The notes beneath the pieces are model-generated. The model was not told the DNA's origin, made no database searches, and worked only from the letters and a program-made list of their open reading frames with translations. Shown piece by piece: positions 10,066-23,130 of a stretch of 64,000 nucleotides of DNA. The translations under genes and the position numbers were made by a program. This stretch comes from Coriaria nepalensis. Taxonomy: Eukaryota > Streptophyta > Magnoliopsida > Cucurbitales > Coriariaceae. The first letter of the stretch is position 1; every line of letters starts with the position of its first letter. The DNA is taken from assembly GCA_027186245.1 (NCBI GenBank), contig CP114499.1:8995001-9059000 (forward strand), read 5' to 3'.

Positions 10066-11104
10066 CCAAAATCTTGCGAGAGTTTTTCTTAAAGCAACTA
10101 GGTTTTGACTGAGGCTTAAAAACGCTCAGACCCGTTTGCTACCTACCCCGTTATCTTTTGTTAAGATTTGATATGTTTCTCTCTCCTTCATTTGTGACTG
10201 TGATCTTTAAGGTTTCTTATTTCTGACGCTTTCTTGCTCTTTCTTCTGAAATCGATCTATGATGTTGGTTTGTTTTTTTCTCTGATCATTTTAGGGTTGT
10301 ATATTTGCATCTAAAGGATTTGATCTTATTTGAGATTGTCGTGCTTCTTTTTCTGTGCTGGTATATGTCGATTATGTTTTCTAGAGTTTACGCATGTTTA
10401 TGGAATCTTGTTCTATGTTTGATAGAGAGAGATTTTAAGATTTAACCTTGGTTCTTGGTGTCTATCACCTGTTAAATCTAGATCTATGAGGTTTTGTAAT
10501 CCATATTGATTTTTCTATTTATATTCTTGAATATATACTATTCAGGTTTGTTGAAAAACTGGATTTTGTTTTATTGTTTCAGTAGATTGATGATTTTTTA
10601 GTTAATCCGTTTTTGTATAATTTTTAGGCAGTCATTGTTCTTCCCTTCACTGTCATTTTTTCTCCACAGTATCAGAGAAGGATGAATTAGCTTTTCACAA
10701 AGACAGGATCCAGACAAATTCCAGTTCCCGTCATAATATGAAGTCTATCTACTAAATCACAATCTCAAACGTTGTACCAAATGCATTGAGAGTTATAAGA
10801 AATGTTACATTTGTGTATAAAGTATTACATCATGAGAAGAACTTAAAGAACAGGGTTGCAACAACATGAACTCACTACCGATTAACTAGAAATCAATAAC
10901 TACAAAATTGCCGCAATTTGGCAAGGAAGGAAGAAAAACAAATAAGTCACTGATTAGGCTCTTGGTGCTAAACTACCTAGACGGAAGAAATGAATCTTAC
11001 GACCGTAACAAGAAAAATTTAACGCCATAGAATGAAAAAAACTACTAAAGAAGTAAAAAAATTTGAATATCTTATGACAGCTATTGTGTCAACTGGTGGA
11101 AGTA
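10066..11104. other. Gene-free stretch after the RETICULATA remnant
   Basis: No coding region supported. The part from about 10140 to 10680 is T-rich and looks like leader-intron or 3' flank sequence. From about 10700 to 11104 the DNA becomes A-rich on the plus strand, consistent with the 3' untranslated region of the minus-strand carrier gene. Confidence 0.5.
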
Positions 11105-12841
11105 TCAAGTATGTGAGAGAAATGTCTTGAGGGTCTCGTAAGTCATAAAGGCAATGCCTACACCAGGAACGACCTTATAGTACTCAGGCAAAATCCCTCT
11201 ATAGAGACCTCTCAGTCCTTCGGTCTGAAAAATCCGCCCAAATGTACTGAATAATCCAGTATTATAGACCAGAGCACAGCCCCCTGCCCCTTCCAGTTGC
11301 ATCCTTCGCCTGATCAAATCTACAGGGAAGGTTGCTGAACATTCATCAAAGTAAAATTAGTAATCAGATATTAGAAAGTGCTAAGAATGGATTTTTCTCA
11401 AGTGAGAAAAGGATAAGAAAAAACGTAGAACACAGTAATTACCTGTTGATGATGCAATGCCAGAAAGACTGCCACAAGCAAGGCTGACCATGACAGTGGA
11501 ATCATCCGGCCTGATTTCCAACAGAATTCAAATTTTTAGTATAATCAAACGATATTCCTCGACATGTATACAACTAAAGATGAACTAAGATATCGAATTT
11601 TCAAATTCTCACCTTTTAGAATGCCAATATGATCTCAAGGTCTCATAAACCGTAAAGCTTATTGCTATACTAGGTCCAACACCCTGCATTTGTAGTTTAA
11701 GCCCAATCAAATTTACAGAACGGAGAAGTTATAATCAAAATAAGATTCGTAAAACCATACCAGCAATGTTGCTCCAATCCCTTTGTACAAGCCGAAGAAA
11801 CCCTCTTCTCTACAAATAGTATGAAATGCATGCGACATGCCTCTGTAATACAGTGCATTTCTCTGTGAGCATCAAAAAGAAATCAACTTATTTCAATCAG
11901 CCTATTAACAAACTTTGTTGGATGCATAGCGGATAAATTGTATACAAACTAAACTCAAATTATGAAAAAAAAAATTATGAACCTGTGCAGCAAGTCTTGT
12001 TCTGACAAGATCCAATGGGTATGTTATAGAGGAAGCTGTTATTCCTGCCAACCCACCACCCAAAAATTGCACACAAAGATTTGTACTTGCATTGCCTCTT
12101 CGGCTTTCCCCAACAATTGAATGCAGGAACTGTAAGATATACTAAGGTTTAGTTGTTAAAACAATGAGAATCTATGAGAATATCCTTAGTGCAATCTTTT
12201 AACCAATTATATGAATTCACTCAAAATGTTAGCACTCACTTTCTTGTATTGTTCGTAGGAATAGAAGTTGACTGAAGAGTAAGGAAGGCGATGAGCTATT
12301 GTAACCAGATTGCCTTTCCAAAATGCTCTGAACCCTTCCTCGTTAATAATACGAGAAGCCTCACGCCATATGCAAGGTTTACTCAATGCTGCAATATCAG
12401 AATGCATACCTTGAACCTATTAACATCATGGTATCAAAAAGTTAACCTATGCATCCAAAATAGCTCAGTAATAGGACATATCAATAGGCATTGAATAAAG
12501 TAATAAGTAATATGCAATTTTGCCCAGATGAGCAAAGATGTAAGAAGAAAAAAAAAATGTAATTCAGATGAACTATGTGGACAATAAAGGTATCATTTTG
12601 ATTTGGAAGATGTTATGATTCTGATATCTACCTGAAAAAGGATGGTGAGGCGAGATAGAGGCGCCGTACAGGTCTTGCTGAAAGCGCCGGCGATACCTCC
12701 AGCTAAAAGCTGCTCAACGGTGCCAATCTCCGATTTTTGCAAGAACTTCATGGCGGCTCCGTCGACGACGGTTCCGTGAGCAGAAGTGAGAGCTCTCTTC
12801 CCTCCGTCAACCGCCACCCCAACACGAGTTTCCATATTCAT
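11105..12841 (-). CDS. Mitochondrial substrate carrier family protein (MCF)
   Basis: Seven exons on the minus strand: 12841-12632, 12416-12240, 12129-11983, 11862-11761, 11683-11613, 11510-11443 and 11334-11105. They encode 334 residues in one frame. Three mitochondrial-carrier repeats are visible, each opening with a Px[DE]xx[RK]-type signature: TAPLSRLTILFQ, TYPLDLVRTRLAAQ and TFPVDLIRRRMQLEG. Each is followed by an EGFxxxxxGN/YKG/YRG type segment. The protein should sit in the inner mitochondrial membrane with six helices. The closest families I recall are Arabidopsis At3g53940 and At2g37890, in the branch near adenine-nucleotide/ATP-Mg and CoA carriers. It has no N-terminal EF-hands. The substrate cannot be fixed from sequence. 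Confidence 0.92.
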
Positions 12842-13991
12842 ATCCTCTTTGACCTCTGCCCAAGATTTCAGTCCCTAAGCGAAGTGCGCAAGAAAAAATC
12901 AGAAACCCTAAAATTGAGCGTGCGAAGAGGCCATAGATTGTGAAGAAGAGTGGAAAATACAGAAAAGCAAGCGTAGAGGGAGGTGGTTACGTGTGTAGAG
13001 GTAGCAAGTAAAATAGACTAGACCGGGGCTCAGATGGTTGGTTTTAGCAACATGGCATTGCCACACTTGTAAAACATGGCTTTTTAGCTCTTCCTCTAGC
13101 ACTCACTTGTCACGTGCATCTTAGAGTCTTGATCAGATATAATAAATATAAAATATATATTTAGTTTGATTTTTTGATAATAATAAATTTATTTTTTTAT
13201 TTTATTTAATTATTTAATTCAAAAAATAATAAAATAAAAATAAAAAATGTATTCCTATTAAAATATTTTATTTATTTTCAAATTTTTTTATAATATTAAA
13301 ATAATTATTATAATTTTTTATATCAAAATATTATATTTTAATTTATTATTATTTTCATTCTTACTATATTTTAAGAAATCAAAATTAAAATTATTTTTGA
13401 CTTGCCGACACAACCTTCTGCCCGTCCTATACTAGAATTAGTGATCGGAAGACAGTCATCGGACGGAACGTGACTTTTGTCTTACAAGGAAATGGAGTGA
13501 CCAAACCTTTGAGCATCTTTAATAATTTTAATCACAATTGAAACTAAAAGACAAATATGACATGAAATCTATACGATCATACTTTTTTTACTTCAATAAT
13601 TTACCCCCGTTATTATTATTTATTAAATATATATTTCTATTAAGCTTTTCTAAATAAATCGTCTTTTTCTTTTCAAATAAAAAGAGTCATTAATCTCGAA
13701 AATCAGTAACTTAGAGATGAAGAAAGCAGCAGGACATAGAACACAAAACATCTAAGTGGCTCTTTCCCATTGTATCAATAATACTTAAGAAAAAGGTTGT
13801 AATACATACAAATATCTTATTCATGCTCTAGACAGACTTTCCTTGTTTTAATGAGAATCGTTATAAGATTTTAACCTTATAAGTTGTAACGTTACTCGTA
13901 CATCGACATTACAAGACGAAGTGAATTCTGGATGGACAGAATATAATTCCAAAATCCACAGTGGATTGGATCCAATGAACATTAATAATTT
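12842..13991. other. Intergenic: carrier promoter and RPL 3' flank
   Basis: The first 150-200 bases are the leader and promoter of the minus-strand carrier. About 13130-13400 is extremely AT-rich with runs of A and T. The remainder is the 3' flank of the homeobox gene. No open frame with recognisable similarity was seen. Confidence 0.5.
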
Positions 13992-16900
13992 TCACCCAAC
14001 AAAATCATGTAAGAGTTGCCCTCCACCAAGATTCCGTCCAAAATGTCGATTCTGCAATTCGAATCCGTTCATTATATTATACCCTCCTGCATGATGATGA
14101 TGATCTCCATTCATGTCGAGGCCGAAACTTTGACCTGCTGCATGTATCGGTAATGGCTCGGAAAGACCCATCGCACTGTTATTCTGGTGAAGACCGAGCG
14201 TCAGTGAAACTCCACTGCCATTACCAGCACCCCTACTCGCCGTGCTTGTTGTGCGAACACCAACATCAGATTGACTTGATACGTTTGATGTCATATCGTG
14301 ATGATGATGATGATGATTTTGGTTTCTAGTGTCTTGAAGAATATGCCGTTTTGATCCGGAGTGTAGATATTCTGAAGCGAGTGAAACAGCTGAAGGGGGA
14401 GTACCATTAACGTTGTTTGATAAGTCTGTATTTAATAGCTCGTCCGGCCTGTGTGTCGATTTTTCTGCTTGGCGGGTTTCGAGCATGTGTATTTCTTCCA
14501 CCATTGGCTTCCAAAGCCTCACTCTTGCATTGATAAACCAATTAGACACCTGCAAGATATATATATATATATATAAATGAGACGTACTAAACATGGAAAC
14601 AACTAAAATGATTTGGTGCGTTACCTGATTTCTTGACAAACCAGTTTGTTTAGCCAACAGAAGTTTGTCAGTGTCCGTAGGATAACTGTAACAAACAAAT
14701 TAAAATTAATGGTAAAACAAATCACTTTTATAAGATTCAAATTATAGATGGTAGAGGTTGTAATTAGTGAAGTTACTTACGGATGGAGAAAGTGCTCAAA
14801 CAACCATGCCCTGAGAACGGACACGGCACGTTCAGGAAGACCCCTCTGAGGTCTCCAGACAGGTTGGTGCTCGAGGAATCCAGTGTTGTGAAGAGACCGT
14901 TGATATTGTTGACCCGATGCCTTATTGGGGAACTGAAGCTGCTCTGTGATCGCATTCTTCAAGCATCTGAACTGCTTACTCATGGTCTTTACGGCCAAGT
15001 AAGCATAGAGTGCTGCATTTCCAAGGCCGGAAACGTACTCGAACGATGCCACTATTGCCTGAATCTGTTGACAGTATTGCTTATACTTTGTGTAAACCTA
15101 GCCAGAATGCAACAAATGGAAGTTAAATATAAAGGTAAAGTAATCGACATCCATCAATCAACATTCAAACCGCATTCTGAAATGCGTTTTCACCTAGATT
15201 GAGTATGAAAACTTAGTGTGGATAAATCTCCTTCCAAACCGTTCCCAGTTTCGAGATTCATCTCTCACATAAATACATAACCGTCAATATACAAAGTGGA
15301 AATCAGCTCAAAGTCACCTCTCAACAAAGACTGTCAATCTATACATACAAGGTGATTCATTTGCTAGGAAAACTCGAGAAAGGAGCTAGCACCTGGATGA
15401 AACCAAAAGCATAATATTTGTCGATGGATTCATAGGTCTAGCCAAGGTAATCAACTTACTTGACAATGCATAGTCTAGAGATATGCATATTACATGTAAA
15501 ACTTTCTCTAGTTGTGACATGAAGTAGAAAGAGAAGAGAAAACACAAACCCCCCAAACTACAAATTAAGCATTCAATATTAAAGCATGTAAACTCTACAA
15601 AACAAGCAAGGATTAGAATGACAATATGTATGTGATAAGATTATCTTAACAAAATAAAACCCGTAACACAATATTATCAAGTTCTCTTCACCATCTCACT
15701 ACACGACCAAACAAAAAACATGTTACTTCCCAATTCCTAGGAATCAGAATTAGAAATTGTTTTCATTACAACAAAGAATTTGCCATGTCAGCTTTTCGTG
15801 TGTATGTAGAGGCTTCTTACATTTCCAACACAATAATGCTTCTGACACGATTTTTTTGGATTATAAGTCTCTCTTCAGTTTGATTCCTTCAATGCCTTTA
15901 AAACTCATTTAAGAGGTTCTGGTCAGACACTTTATATTAGCGTTAATGCTATTATGCATATATTCTCTCCAATCAACTTTTCCAAAAAGAAAGATTTTTA
16001 CAATCACAAAAGCTCATCAAAATAGTACGTACAAGAATCTAACGCACATAAACACATAAATGCATTCGAGGAAGCAACAGAAACGAAAGTAAAACTGCAT
16101 GCTGATCTTTAACAAATGACTATCAACAGATGAACATTAAAAAAAAGAAAACAATATGAGAAAAATAAAAGAAATAAACCTCATCAAGCATGGAAATTAG
16201 CCTAGATTTCTTCCTTCCGTTTTCACCTCCATCATCAACAATCCCATGACCAGCACACGAGCTGAAGGTCTCCAATGGTGGATCGATTAAACTAGAATCC
16301 AGCACGATCTTCTCGGAGTAGATTCCATGAATGCCAACATCACATAATTCCTCTAACAACTGTTGAGCAGGTTTAAAAAATCTCGACCCTTTCAAAACCG
16401 AAACGTAAGCTGTAAATGGACCGACATTAGTGGCCGACGCGAGAACAATGTCGTCGTGCGGCGGGGTGCTGTAAATAGCAGAGCCGTACTTTTGAAGGTT
16501 GAGGTCGAAAGGATGAGAGGAAGAAGAGAGGGAGAGCGACAGTGTTTCCGGTCTGAACACGACCAGTTGGTCGTGAACCCCATTGTAGGTACTATGGTCG
16601 AGATTCTGAAGGGTTTGTGGGGAGAAAATAAAAGGGCTATTGTTAACATCGTGAATAGAGGTAGGGTTTAATGGCAGATTAGCAGAAGATCTTGGATCCA
16701 AGTAATTGTAAGGATGATGTTGTAATTGATCAGGTGAAGTAGAGGAAGAAGCAGTAGTATTACTACTATTATTAATGAGGCAGCTTCCTCCCATAAATCC
16801 CATCAAATTAACGCCTTCCTCTTTCACAATATTACTACAGCCTGCCGGGTGGTGTCTGGTTTTACATGACTCGTCTGGACTCGTGAGTGAGTCGGATCGG

Positions 16901-17112
16901 TGTTGGTGATGATGATTATGATGAAACTCGCGAGTCAACTCGGTAGTGGAGATATACGACGTCGGATCATAGAGAGGCAGTAGCAGATGATGATGATCAC
17001 TAGTTTGAGTTTGTACACAAGGAGGGTGGTTTTGAGCTGAACCAACCTCTCTGAGCTTCTCTCTTCTGCTCTGTTGTGGAATATGGTATCCCTCAAAACC
17101 CTCTTCAGCCAT
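13992..17112 (-). CDS. RPL: BEL1-like homeodomain transcription factor, BLH9/REPLUMLESS type
   Basis: Four exons on the minus strand: 17112-16180, 15097-14781, 14685-14625 and 14549-13992, encoding 622 residues. The SKY box ([21 protein letters not shown], about 235-255) and the BELL domain ([20 protein letters not shown]...[14 protein letters not shown]) precede a TALE homeodomain with [19 protein letters not shown] and [22 protein letters not shown]-like LSLSLSS and VSLTLGLH motifs flank these, and the protein ends LLHDFVG. The SKY-box-to-C-terminus pattern matches Arabidopsis BLH9 (PENNYWISE/REPLUMLESS/BELLRINGER) better than BEL1 or BLH1. In that role it pairs with KNOX proteins to control shoot meristem, stem and replum identity in the nucleus. 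His-rich tracts occur near both ends. The 75-nt intron 14550-14624 splits the homeodomain and has no in-frame stop. Confidence 0.92.
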
Positions 17113-18013
17113 TATAGCCCAAGAATTAAAAATAAAAAAGAAACGAGATGTGGTGGGTTGTAATAAATTATAAGAAAAACCAGGAAAAGGTCAGTAGCTA
17201 GTGAGAAGAGAAGTTATGGCAGAGAGACTAGGATTTGAGTTAAACACGAATTACGTGAAATTTTGACTGGGGATTGGAATAATGAATTTATGGGGGTTTT
17301 ATTTCTTTTCTCCCTTTAAGTTGACGATAGTTTTGACGCACGCACTCACAGAAAAAAAAAAGAAAAAAAGAAAAAAAAACGTTTAAAAATGTTTTGCACG
17401 AAAATAAATCTAATCTTTTGCAGCTTTTCTGGGTGAGACTGGAGGATAATAGGGTTTGGAGAAACCGGACGAGGACCGGTTATTTCCGGTAATAATTGAA
17501 CTCAGCTCACTGTGCTGGGTTTGTCGTTTTCTACAAGAGGAAGAAGAAAATGGAGGAGAGGTGGAGGAAGGAGAGGATGCGGAGAATAAAATCGATAAAA
17601 TTATGTAATATATATGGTGTCACTTGATGATGTCATCTGATTTTTTTGGTTTTTATTTTATTTTTTTTTAAATTTAAAATATAAATTTCGAAAAAATAAT
17701 TAAACTTATAATATTATTAAATAAAATTTAAAAGATATAACATAATATCATTAAACTCTTAATTTATTTCTCTCTTTACGATGTTTTTCTTCTTCAGTGT
17801 AATTGATTTTTGTTCTTTTCATTCATTATTATAAGATGTATAACATTACAGTGGCTAATAATTATCCATGCATTTAAGTTTCTTTTTTTCTTTTTTTTTT
17901 TTCGATTTTTTCAATAAACCAAAATTGATATAACTTGGAAGTTGTCGGGTCAATAAATTGAAGGATGTCCCATAACATTTTGTCACCGTTGGTTCGGTCA
18001 TTCGTGGTGGGGA

Positions 18014-18060
18014 AATGACTAATGACTAATGACTAATGACTAATGACTAATGACTAATGA
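18014..18060. repeat. 7-bp tandem repeat (AATGACT)n
   Basis: Between six and seven uninterrupted copies of AATGACT (equally TGACTAA) lie about 0.9 kb upstream of the homeobox gene start. TGACT resembles the core of several bZIP sites, but there is no direct evidence of function. Confidence 0.9.
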
Positions 18061-18730
18061 GCAATAATAGATGAATAGGCATGGGGCGCTCCTATGAAAA
18101 ATATCATTTCAGTTACCAATTAAGTTTTATTTACTTACTACAAGTAACATTTATATAAAGTGGCAGAAAAAAAAAAAAAAAAAACATGTTTTTTATTATC
18201 ATTATTAAAGTGCAAGTCTCGTGCATGGCGATGAACGTTATATACATAATAAGAGTATTTACATCCGATTCGATTATTTAAACAAGTGAAAAGTCTTACC
18301 ACTTTGGGCAACCAACGGTGGCTCCATTCATCATTCTACTTGAAGATGGCAAAAAGCTTTTCTGGGGTTAAAAATTTCATGCCCTCTCATTTTTAGAATA
18401 CCTTTCTTTTCCAACGGACCTTTTACTTTTGTATATAGGCTATAACCCTATAAAGCATAATCTTGATTTATATGGTTTTTTGTTTTGACATGATATCACG
18501 ATACGTGTCGATGGGTTAATAATACTTCATTAATGAATACTTTCAATCGTATATGATGGAGTCAAAGATGGTGAGGCTGACAAATTCGTACGTCTGATAG
18601 TAATATGTTCTTTCATAGATCGATACAATACACAAATCAATGGTCAAAAGGTTAAACAGTGTTTGCTCTAGGACATTATAAGTTTTCTTTGTAAGAATTG
18701 AATGATTCTCCTGGCTGTGAGAGATGATGG

Positions 18731-18778
<48 letters not shown>

Positions 18779-20561
18779 GATGAGTGCACTGTAAGAATGA
18801 AAGAATACCAAAAAGTTACGGCATCTTAGTATTATGGGTCAATCGATTCATGCTGCTGCAGTGAATCCAGCAGCTGTTTCCCACTTCACTAAGAATAACA
18901 TTTATTCAATTTATGTAGGGTAACCTCCAGTTAACTGTAGCTTAATAAGCTTGAATGAATAGTATATATGAATTAATATTATTTCCAGAAAATTTAAAAA
19001 AGTAGACGTTAATCTCTTTGCTTGACAGGGATATCAGATCTAGATGATCACTGTTGGATGGAGATGGAGATGTGGTTCAGGTGACGCACAAAATGCTCTC
19101 AAATTTCTCATAAATACATAATTATGATCATATATATATATATATATATACAGAAACTGATAAGAAAATCTTTTGCTTCTGGGAAGAAGCCCCCGTGTTC
19201 AGCGTCGTTCGACGGAACGGTGTTGCAGTCCTTTACAGAACTTTCCGTACCACACAATTTACTTTTACACTTTACTACTCCTCCTTATAACTTATATTTA
19301 TTTAATCTAATTATTTAATTTGTAATTTGCTAGTAATTAATTAACAAATTAGAGAAATATCAGAACAGACAGCAATACGACAAAATAACAAACGTCGGTA
19401 CAAATTTATGTATCTATGACTACTTTCATTTTAAACCATCTAGAATATATATATATATATAATTAGATTACGTGAAATGAAGTAATTATTAAAATTTTTA
19501 AAAATTATAAAAAAGAAAAAGAAAAAAAAAAGAAGAAGAAAGAAATCTGTGATTCTGTGATCAGCTGTTGCGTGGGGGATCTTATGTACTGTATGTACAG
19601 TACCACATCATCCATGATCCACCCATAAGGTAAACCAGTCAGACCCAGTATGGTTTTCGAATCACGTTAGATTAGAGCCGTCCGATGACATCATGATCCT
19701 CGAAGTTGGTGATGATGAGAACAATGATTACAACCGGCTTTACATAAATCAACGTTGGGTGCGGCTTCAGACATGAGGGGCCGAAAGATGAGTACGTGTG
19801 CGGGGGGGGGGTACCCTTAATAGCCCTATAATCTACTGCCATTGCATTATCACTCCAGGTGGTAGGCTGACTATTCAGATTCAGGACAATGATGTATATT
19901 GTTGGATAGACCATCGTCATGCCCTACACTACTTAATAGTTAATCCCACCTCACCCACCCGACCCGACTCAAATAATTATATAGGACCATCACTTTTTCT
20001 TCTTCTTTTTTTTGGGCCGTTGATTATAATTTTGCGATTTTTCCTGAATCAATTAAACAAAAACCAAATAATGTCAAATCTTACTTAATTGTACGCAAAT
20101 CGATTAAACAAACTCAAGATGAAATTTTTTTGTCCTTTTTTAACGAAATTGGAAGTGAAGGAACGTATTGGGCTTCGATTGTTAATGAGGCAACCCGTAA
20201 CTTAGAAAAAGCAAACAAAATTACTTGTCTGTATGTGGGCTGGTGGCCCAAAGTAGAGTATTGATTAAAGTAGAAAATTAGTCCGGCCCATCAGACTTTT
20301 CTATCGTTTACGTCTGTTGCTTGATAATAAAAAACATAATAAAATAATATTTAATTTAATTCCAAATAATAAAAGCAAACATACGAGAGAAAGATGTCGG
20401 ACATACTACATACAAAAAGGCACACTGGTTGCTTGATGGGAACAGTATTCGATTCCAAACACACACTGCCGACATCCAATCGATTTGAGTGTAATGATGA
20501 GAGTGATTTCTTTTTGCTTACTTATTATCGCTTTAATGCCAAGATTATTCCTACACTAATA

Positions 20562-20562
20562 A

Positions 20563-20595
<33 letters not shown>
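20562..20595. repeat. (AAT)n microsatellite
   Basis: About eleven AAT units in a row in non-coding DNA upstream of the glyoxal-oxidase-like gene. Confidence 0.85.
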
Positions 20596-21306
20596 TAAAA
20601 AGACACTTTTTAAACGTTGAAAGTTGGATTAGTTGTATAAGCTAATTGGATTATTTGTTAATAGAAATAGAAAGTTATATTTAATGTATAAACTATAGTT
20701 TTTGTACTCATCAAATTAGTTATAGCTAGTGGTAGACGTCATCATCATTCATTTGTTTATATAATCAAATCTATCTCTCTAGTCGTTAATGAAAATGTAT
20801 ACTCTTATTAATATGGTCTACCACGTTGGGGTCCCCACCAATAAGAAAAGAAAACAAGTAGGTAAAGTAAGGTAACACATTTTAAATATTATATTTAATT
20901 TTTTAATCGTTAATTATATTTATTTTTTATTTAATTTTTTAAATTTTAACTTTCTTTAAACGGTTAAAAATAAATATTAAAAAATATATAAATAAATTTT
21001 TTATAATCGTTACGAATTTTCTCCGTGGCTTGCCAACGTGTCGCTTACTGGGAACCATATTGTACAGTTACATTTTGGATATAGCAGATTTTTCATCTCA
21101 TGCCACTTCTTGACACACGACACATAACGTAAATCACCAACCATATACATCACAACATCAACGGCCCTGATCAACCGACAGATGGATTCGCTGAAACCAA
21201 CATGCAGCGTGTTCTGATTTAAGTACATGTAAGCTTTGGACTTAACCATCACTCTCACTTTCGCCTCCTCCTCCTCCTCTTCAATTTATTCTCCATTAAT
21301 TTTCTC

Positions 21307-22905
21307 ATGGATATAGCTTTTCTTCTATGCCTACCGATCATCAATTTCGCCGTCTTTGCGCGTGCTGAGCTTCCCGGCTCGTGGGAGCTCCTCGTTCCAA
21401 ACGCCGGCATAGCCTCTATGCACACCGCTGTCACACGCTTCAACACCGTCGTCCTTCTCGACCGGACCAACATCGGTCCTTCCCGCAAAATGCTCGAAAA
21501 GGGCCACTGTCGTTACAACAGAAACGACGTCGTTCTCAAGCGAGACTGCTATGCTCACTCCGTCGAACTCAATCTCCAAACAAATCAACTTCGGCCGCTG
21601 ATGATTCTCACCGATACTTGGTGCTCATCGGGTCAATTTCTACCCGACGGGACCCTTCTGCAAACAGGCGGGGATTTAGACGGAGTCAGAAAGATCCGGA
21701 AGTTCGAACCGTGCGAACCCAACGGGTCGTGCGACTGGATCGAGCTTACCGACACGGAATTGACAGATGGTAGATGGTACGCGACGAACCAGATTTTGTC
21801 CGACGGTTCGGTGATCATAGTCGGTGGAAGAGCAACTAATACGGTTGAGTTTTATCCGCCAAGAAACGGTGCCGTCACGTTCCCCTTTCTCGCTGACGTG
21901 GGGGACCTGCAGCTGGATAATCTATACCCATATGTTCATCTCCTCCCAAACGGCCACCTTTTCATCTTTGCCAATAACAAAGCAGTAATGTATGATCACC
22001 AGACGAATCAAGTTTTGAGGAATTATCCACCGTTAGATGGTGGGCCACGAAACTACCCTTCAGCTGGATCGTCGGTGATGCTTCCTCTTCAAGGGGATCA
22101 TTCAACGGCTGTGATTGTTGTATGTGGTGGGGCACAGTATGGTGCTTTTATTGAGAGGACTACGGATAGCCCGGCCCATGGAAGTTGTGGCCGGATTGAA
22201 GCTACATCACTCGACCCGGTTTGGCAAATGGAGGATATGCCATTCGGGCGGATCATGGGCGACATGGTCCTGCTTCCGACCGGAGAAGCGTTGATTGTTA
22301 ACGGAGCTCAGGCCGGGACTCAAGGCTTTGAGATGGCCTCTAACCCTTGTTTGTACCCAGTTCTTTATAGACCGGATCAACCGGTCGGATTAAGGTTCAT
22401 GACACTGAACCCGGGAACGGTGCCTAGAATGTACCATTCCACTGCCAATCTTTTGCCGGACGGGCGGATACTAATTGCAGGTAGCAATCCACATTACTTT
22501 TACAACTTCAAAGCAGAGTATCCAACAGAGTTGCGAATCGAAGCTTTCTCGCCGGAATATTTATCCGATGACAGGAAAAATCTCCGACCAGAAATCAATC
22601 AAATTCCGGAAACTATAAAGTACGGCGACGTTTTCGACGTATTTGTTTCGGTCCCCTTGCCTGTTGTGGGGATTATTGAAGTGAATTTAGGCAGCGCGCC
22701 ATTTTCAACGCATTCATTTTCTCAAGGTCAAAGACTGGTCAAATTAACGGTTACGTCCAGTTCGCCAGATGGTGACGGGCGGTATCGGATTGGGTGCACG
22801 GCGCCGCCAAATGGAATGGTGGCTCCGCCTGGCTATTACATGGCGTTTGCGGTGAATCAGGGCGTGCCAAGTGTCGCTCGCTGGGTTCAAATAGTGTCGT
22901 TATAA
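21307..22905 (+). CDS. Glyoxal oxidase-like / aldehyde oxidase GLOX copper-radical enzyme
   Basis: Intronless, 532 residues, with a signal peptide (about 1-20, cut after FARA), so the product is secreted to the wall. The N-terminal part is a glyoxal-oxidase beta-propeller and the C-terminal ~100 residues match the DUF1929 (galactose-oxidase-like early-set) domain. The copper-radical site can be read: Cys106 in TDTWCSSGQF with Tyr158 in DGRWYATN (the expected Cys-Tyr crosslink), Tyr376-His377 in PRMYHSTANL, and His469 in FSTHSFSQGQR. All expected ligands are present, so it is probably active, oxidising aldehydes and releasing hydrogen peroxide. The family acts in pollen/tapetum and in wall or defence processes in other plants. 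The substrate here is inferred only. From memory, Arabidopsis At3g53950 is the positional counterpart. Confidence 0.93.
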   Translation: MDIAFLLCLPIINFAVFARAELPGSWELLVPNAGIASMHTAVTRFNTVVLLDRTNIGPSRKMLEKGHCRYNRNDVVLKRDCYAHSVELNLQTNQLRPLMILTDTWCSSGQFLPDGTLLQTGGDLDGVRKIRKFEPCEPNGSCDWIELTDTELTDGRWYATNQILSDGSVIIVGGRATNTVEFYPPRNGAVTFPFLADVGDLQLDNLYPYVHLLPNGHLFIFANNKAVMYDHQTNQVLRNYPPLDGGPRNYPSAGSSVMLPLQGDHSTAVIVVCGGAQYGAFIERTTDSPAHGSCGRIEATSLDPVWQMEDMPFGRIMGDMVLLPTGEALIVNGAQAGTQGFEMASNPCLYPVLYRPDQPVGLRFMTLNPGTVPRMYHSTANLLPDGRILIAGSNPHYFYNFKAEYPTELRIEAFSPEYLSDDRKNLRPEINQIPETIKYGDVFDVFVSVPLPVVGIIEVNLGSAPFSTHSFSQGQRLVKLTVTSSSPDGDGRYRIGCTAPPNGMVAPPGYYMAFAVNQGVPSVARWVQIVSL

Positions 22906-23130
22906 ATTCTGCAATCTATTTTCTTTCTTACAAGTTACAATCTATTTGTCTTTTTCATCTCATTCTTTTTTTTTCCCGAACTGTTTATAAATGAAATATC
23001 AACGGAATGAGAAGCTTTACTCTGTTTTCCCCTGTCTCAAAAATCGTGATTTTTGGTCATTGATTAAGGTGCAAATTACAAGACAAACAAAAACTAAAAG
23101 AAAAAACAAGAAAAGCAAGAGCAAATTTCC

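Larger units (their letters stand above)
17113..21306. other. 4.2-kb gene-free region between RPL and the glyoxal oxidase gene
   Basis: The part nearest 17113 is the leader and promoter of the homeobox gene. The region contains simple repeats: a 7-bp tandem array at about 18014-18060, (AT)n at about 18745-18775 and 19131-19150, and (AAT)n at about 20562-20595. Open frames here are short, composition-driven and unsupported. Long regulatory intergenic DNA is common around developmental homeobox genes; that this applies here is an inference. Confidence 0.55.
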
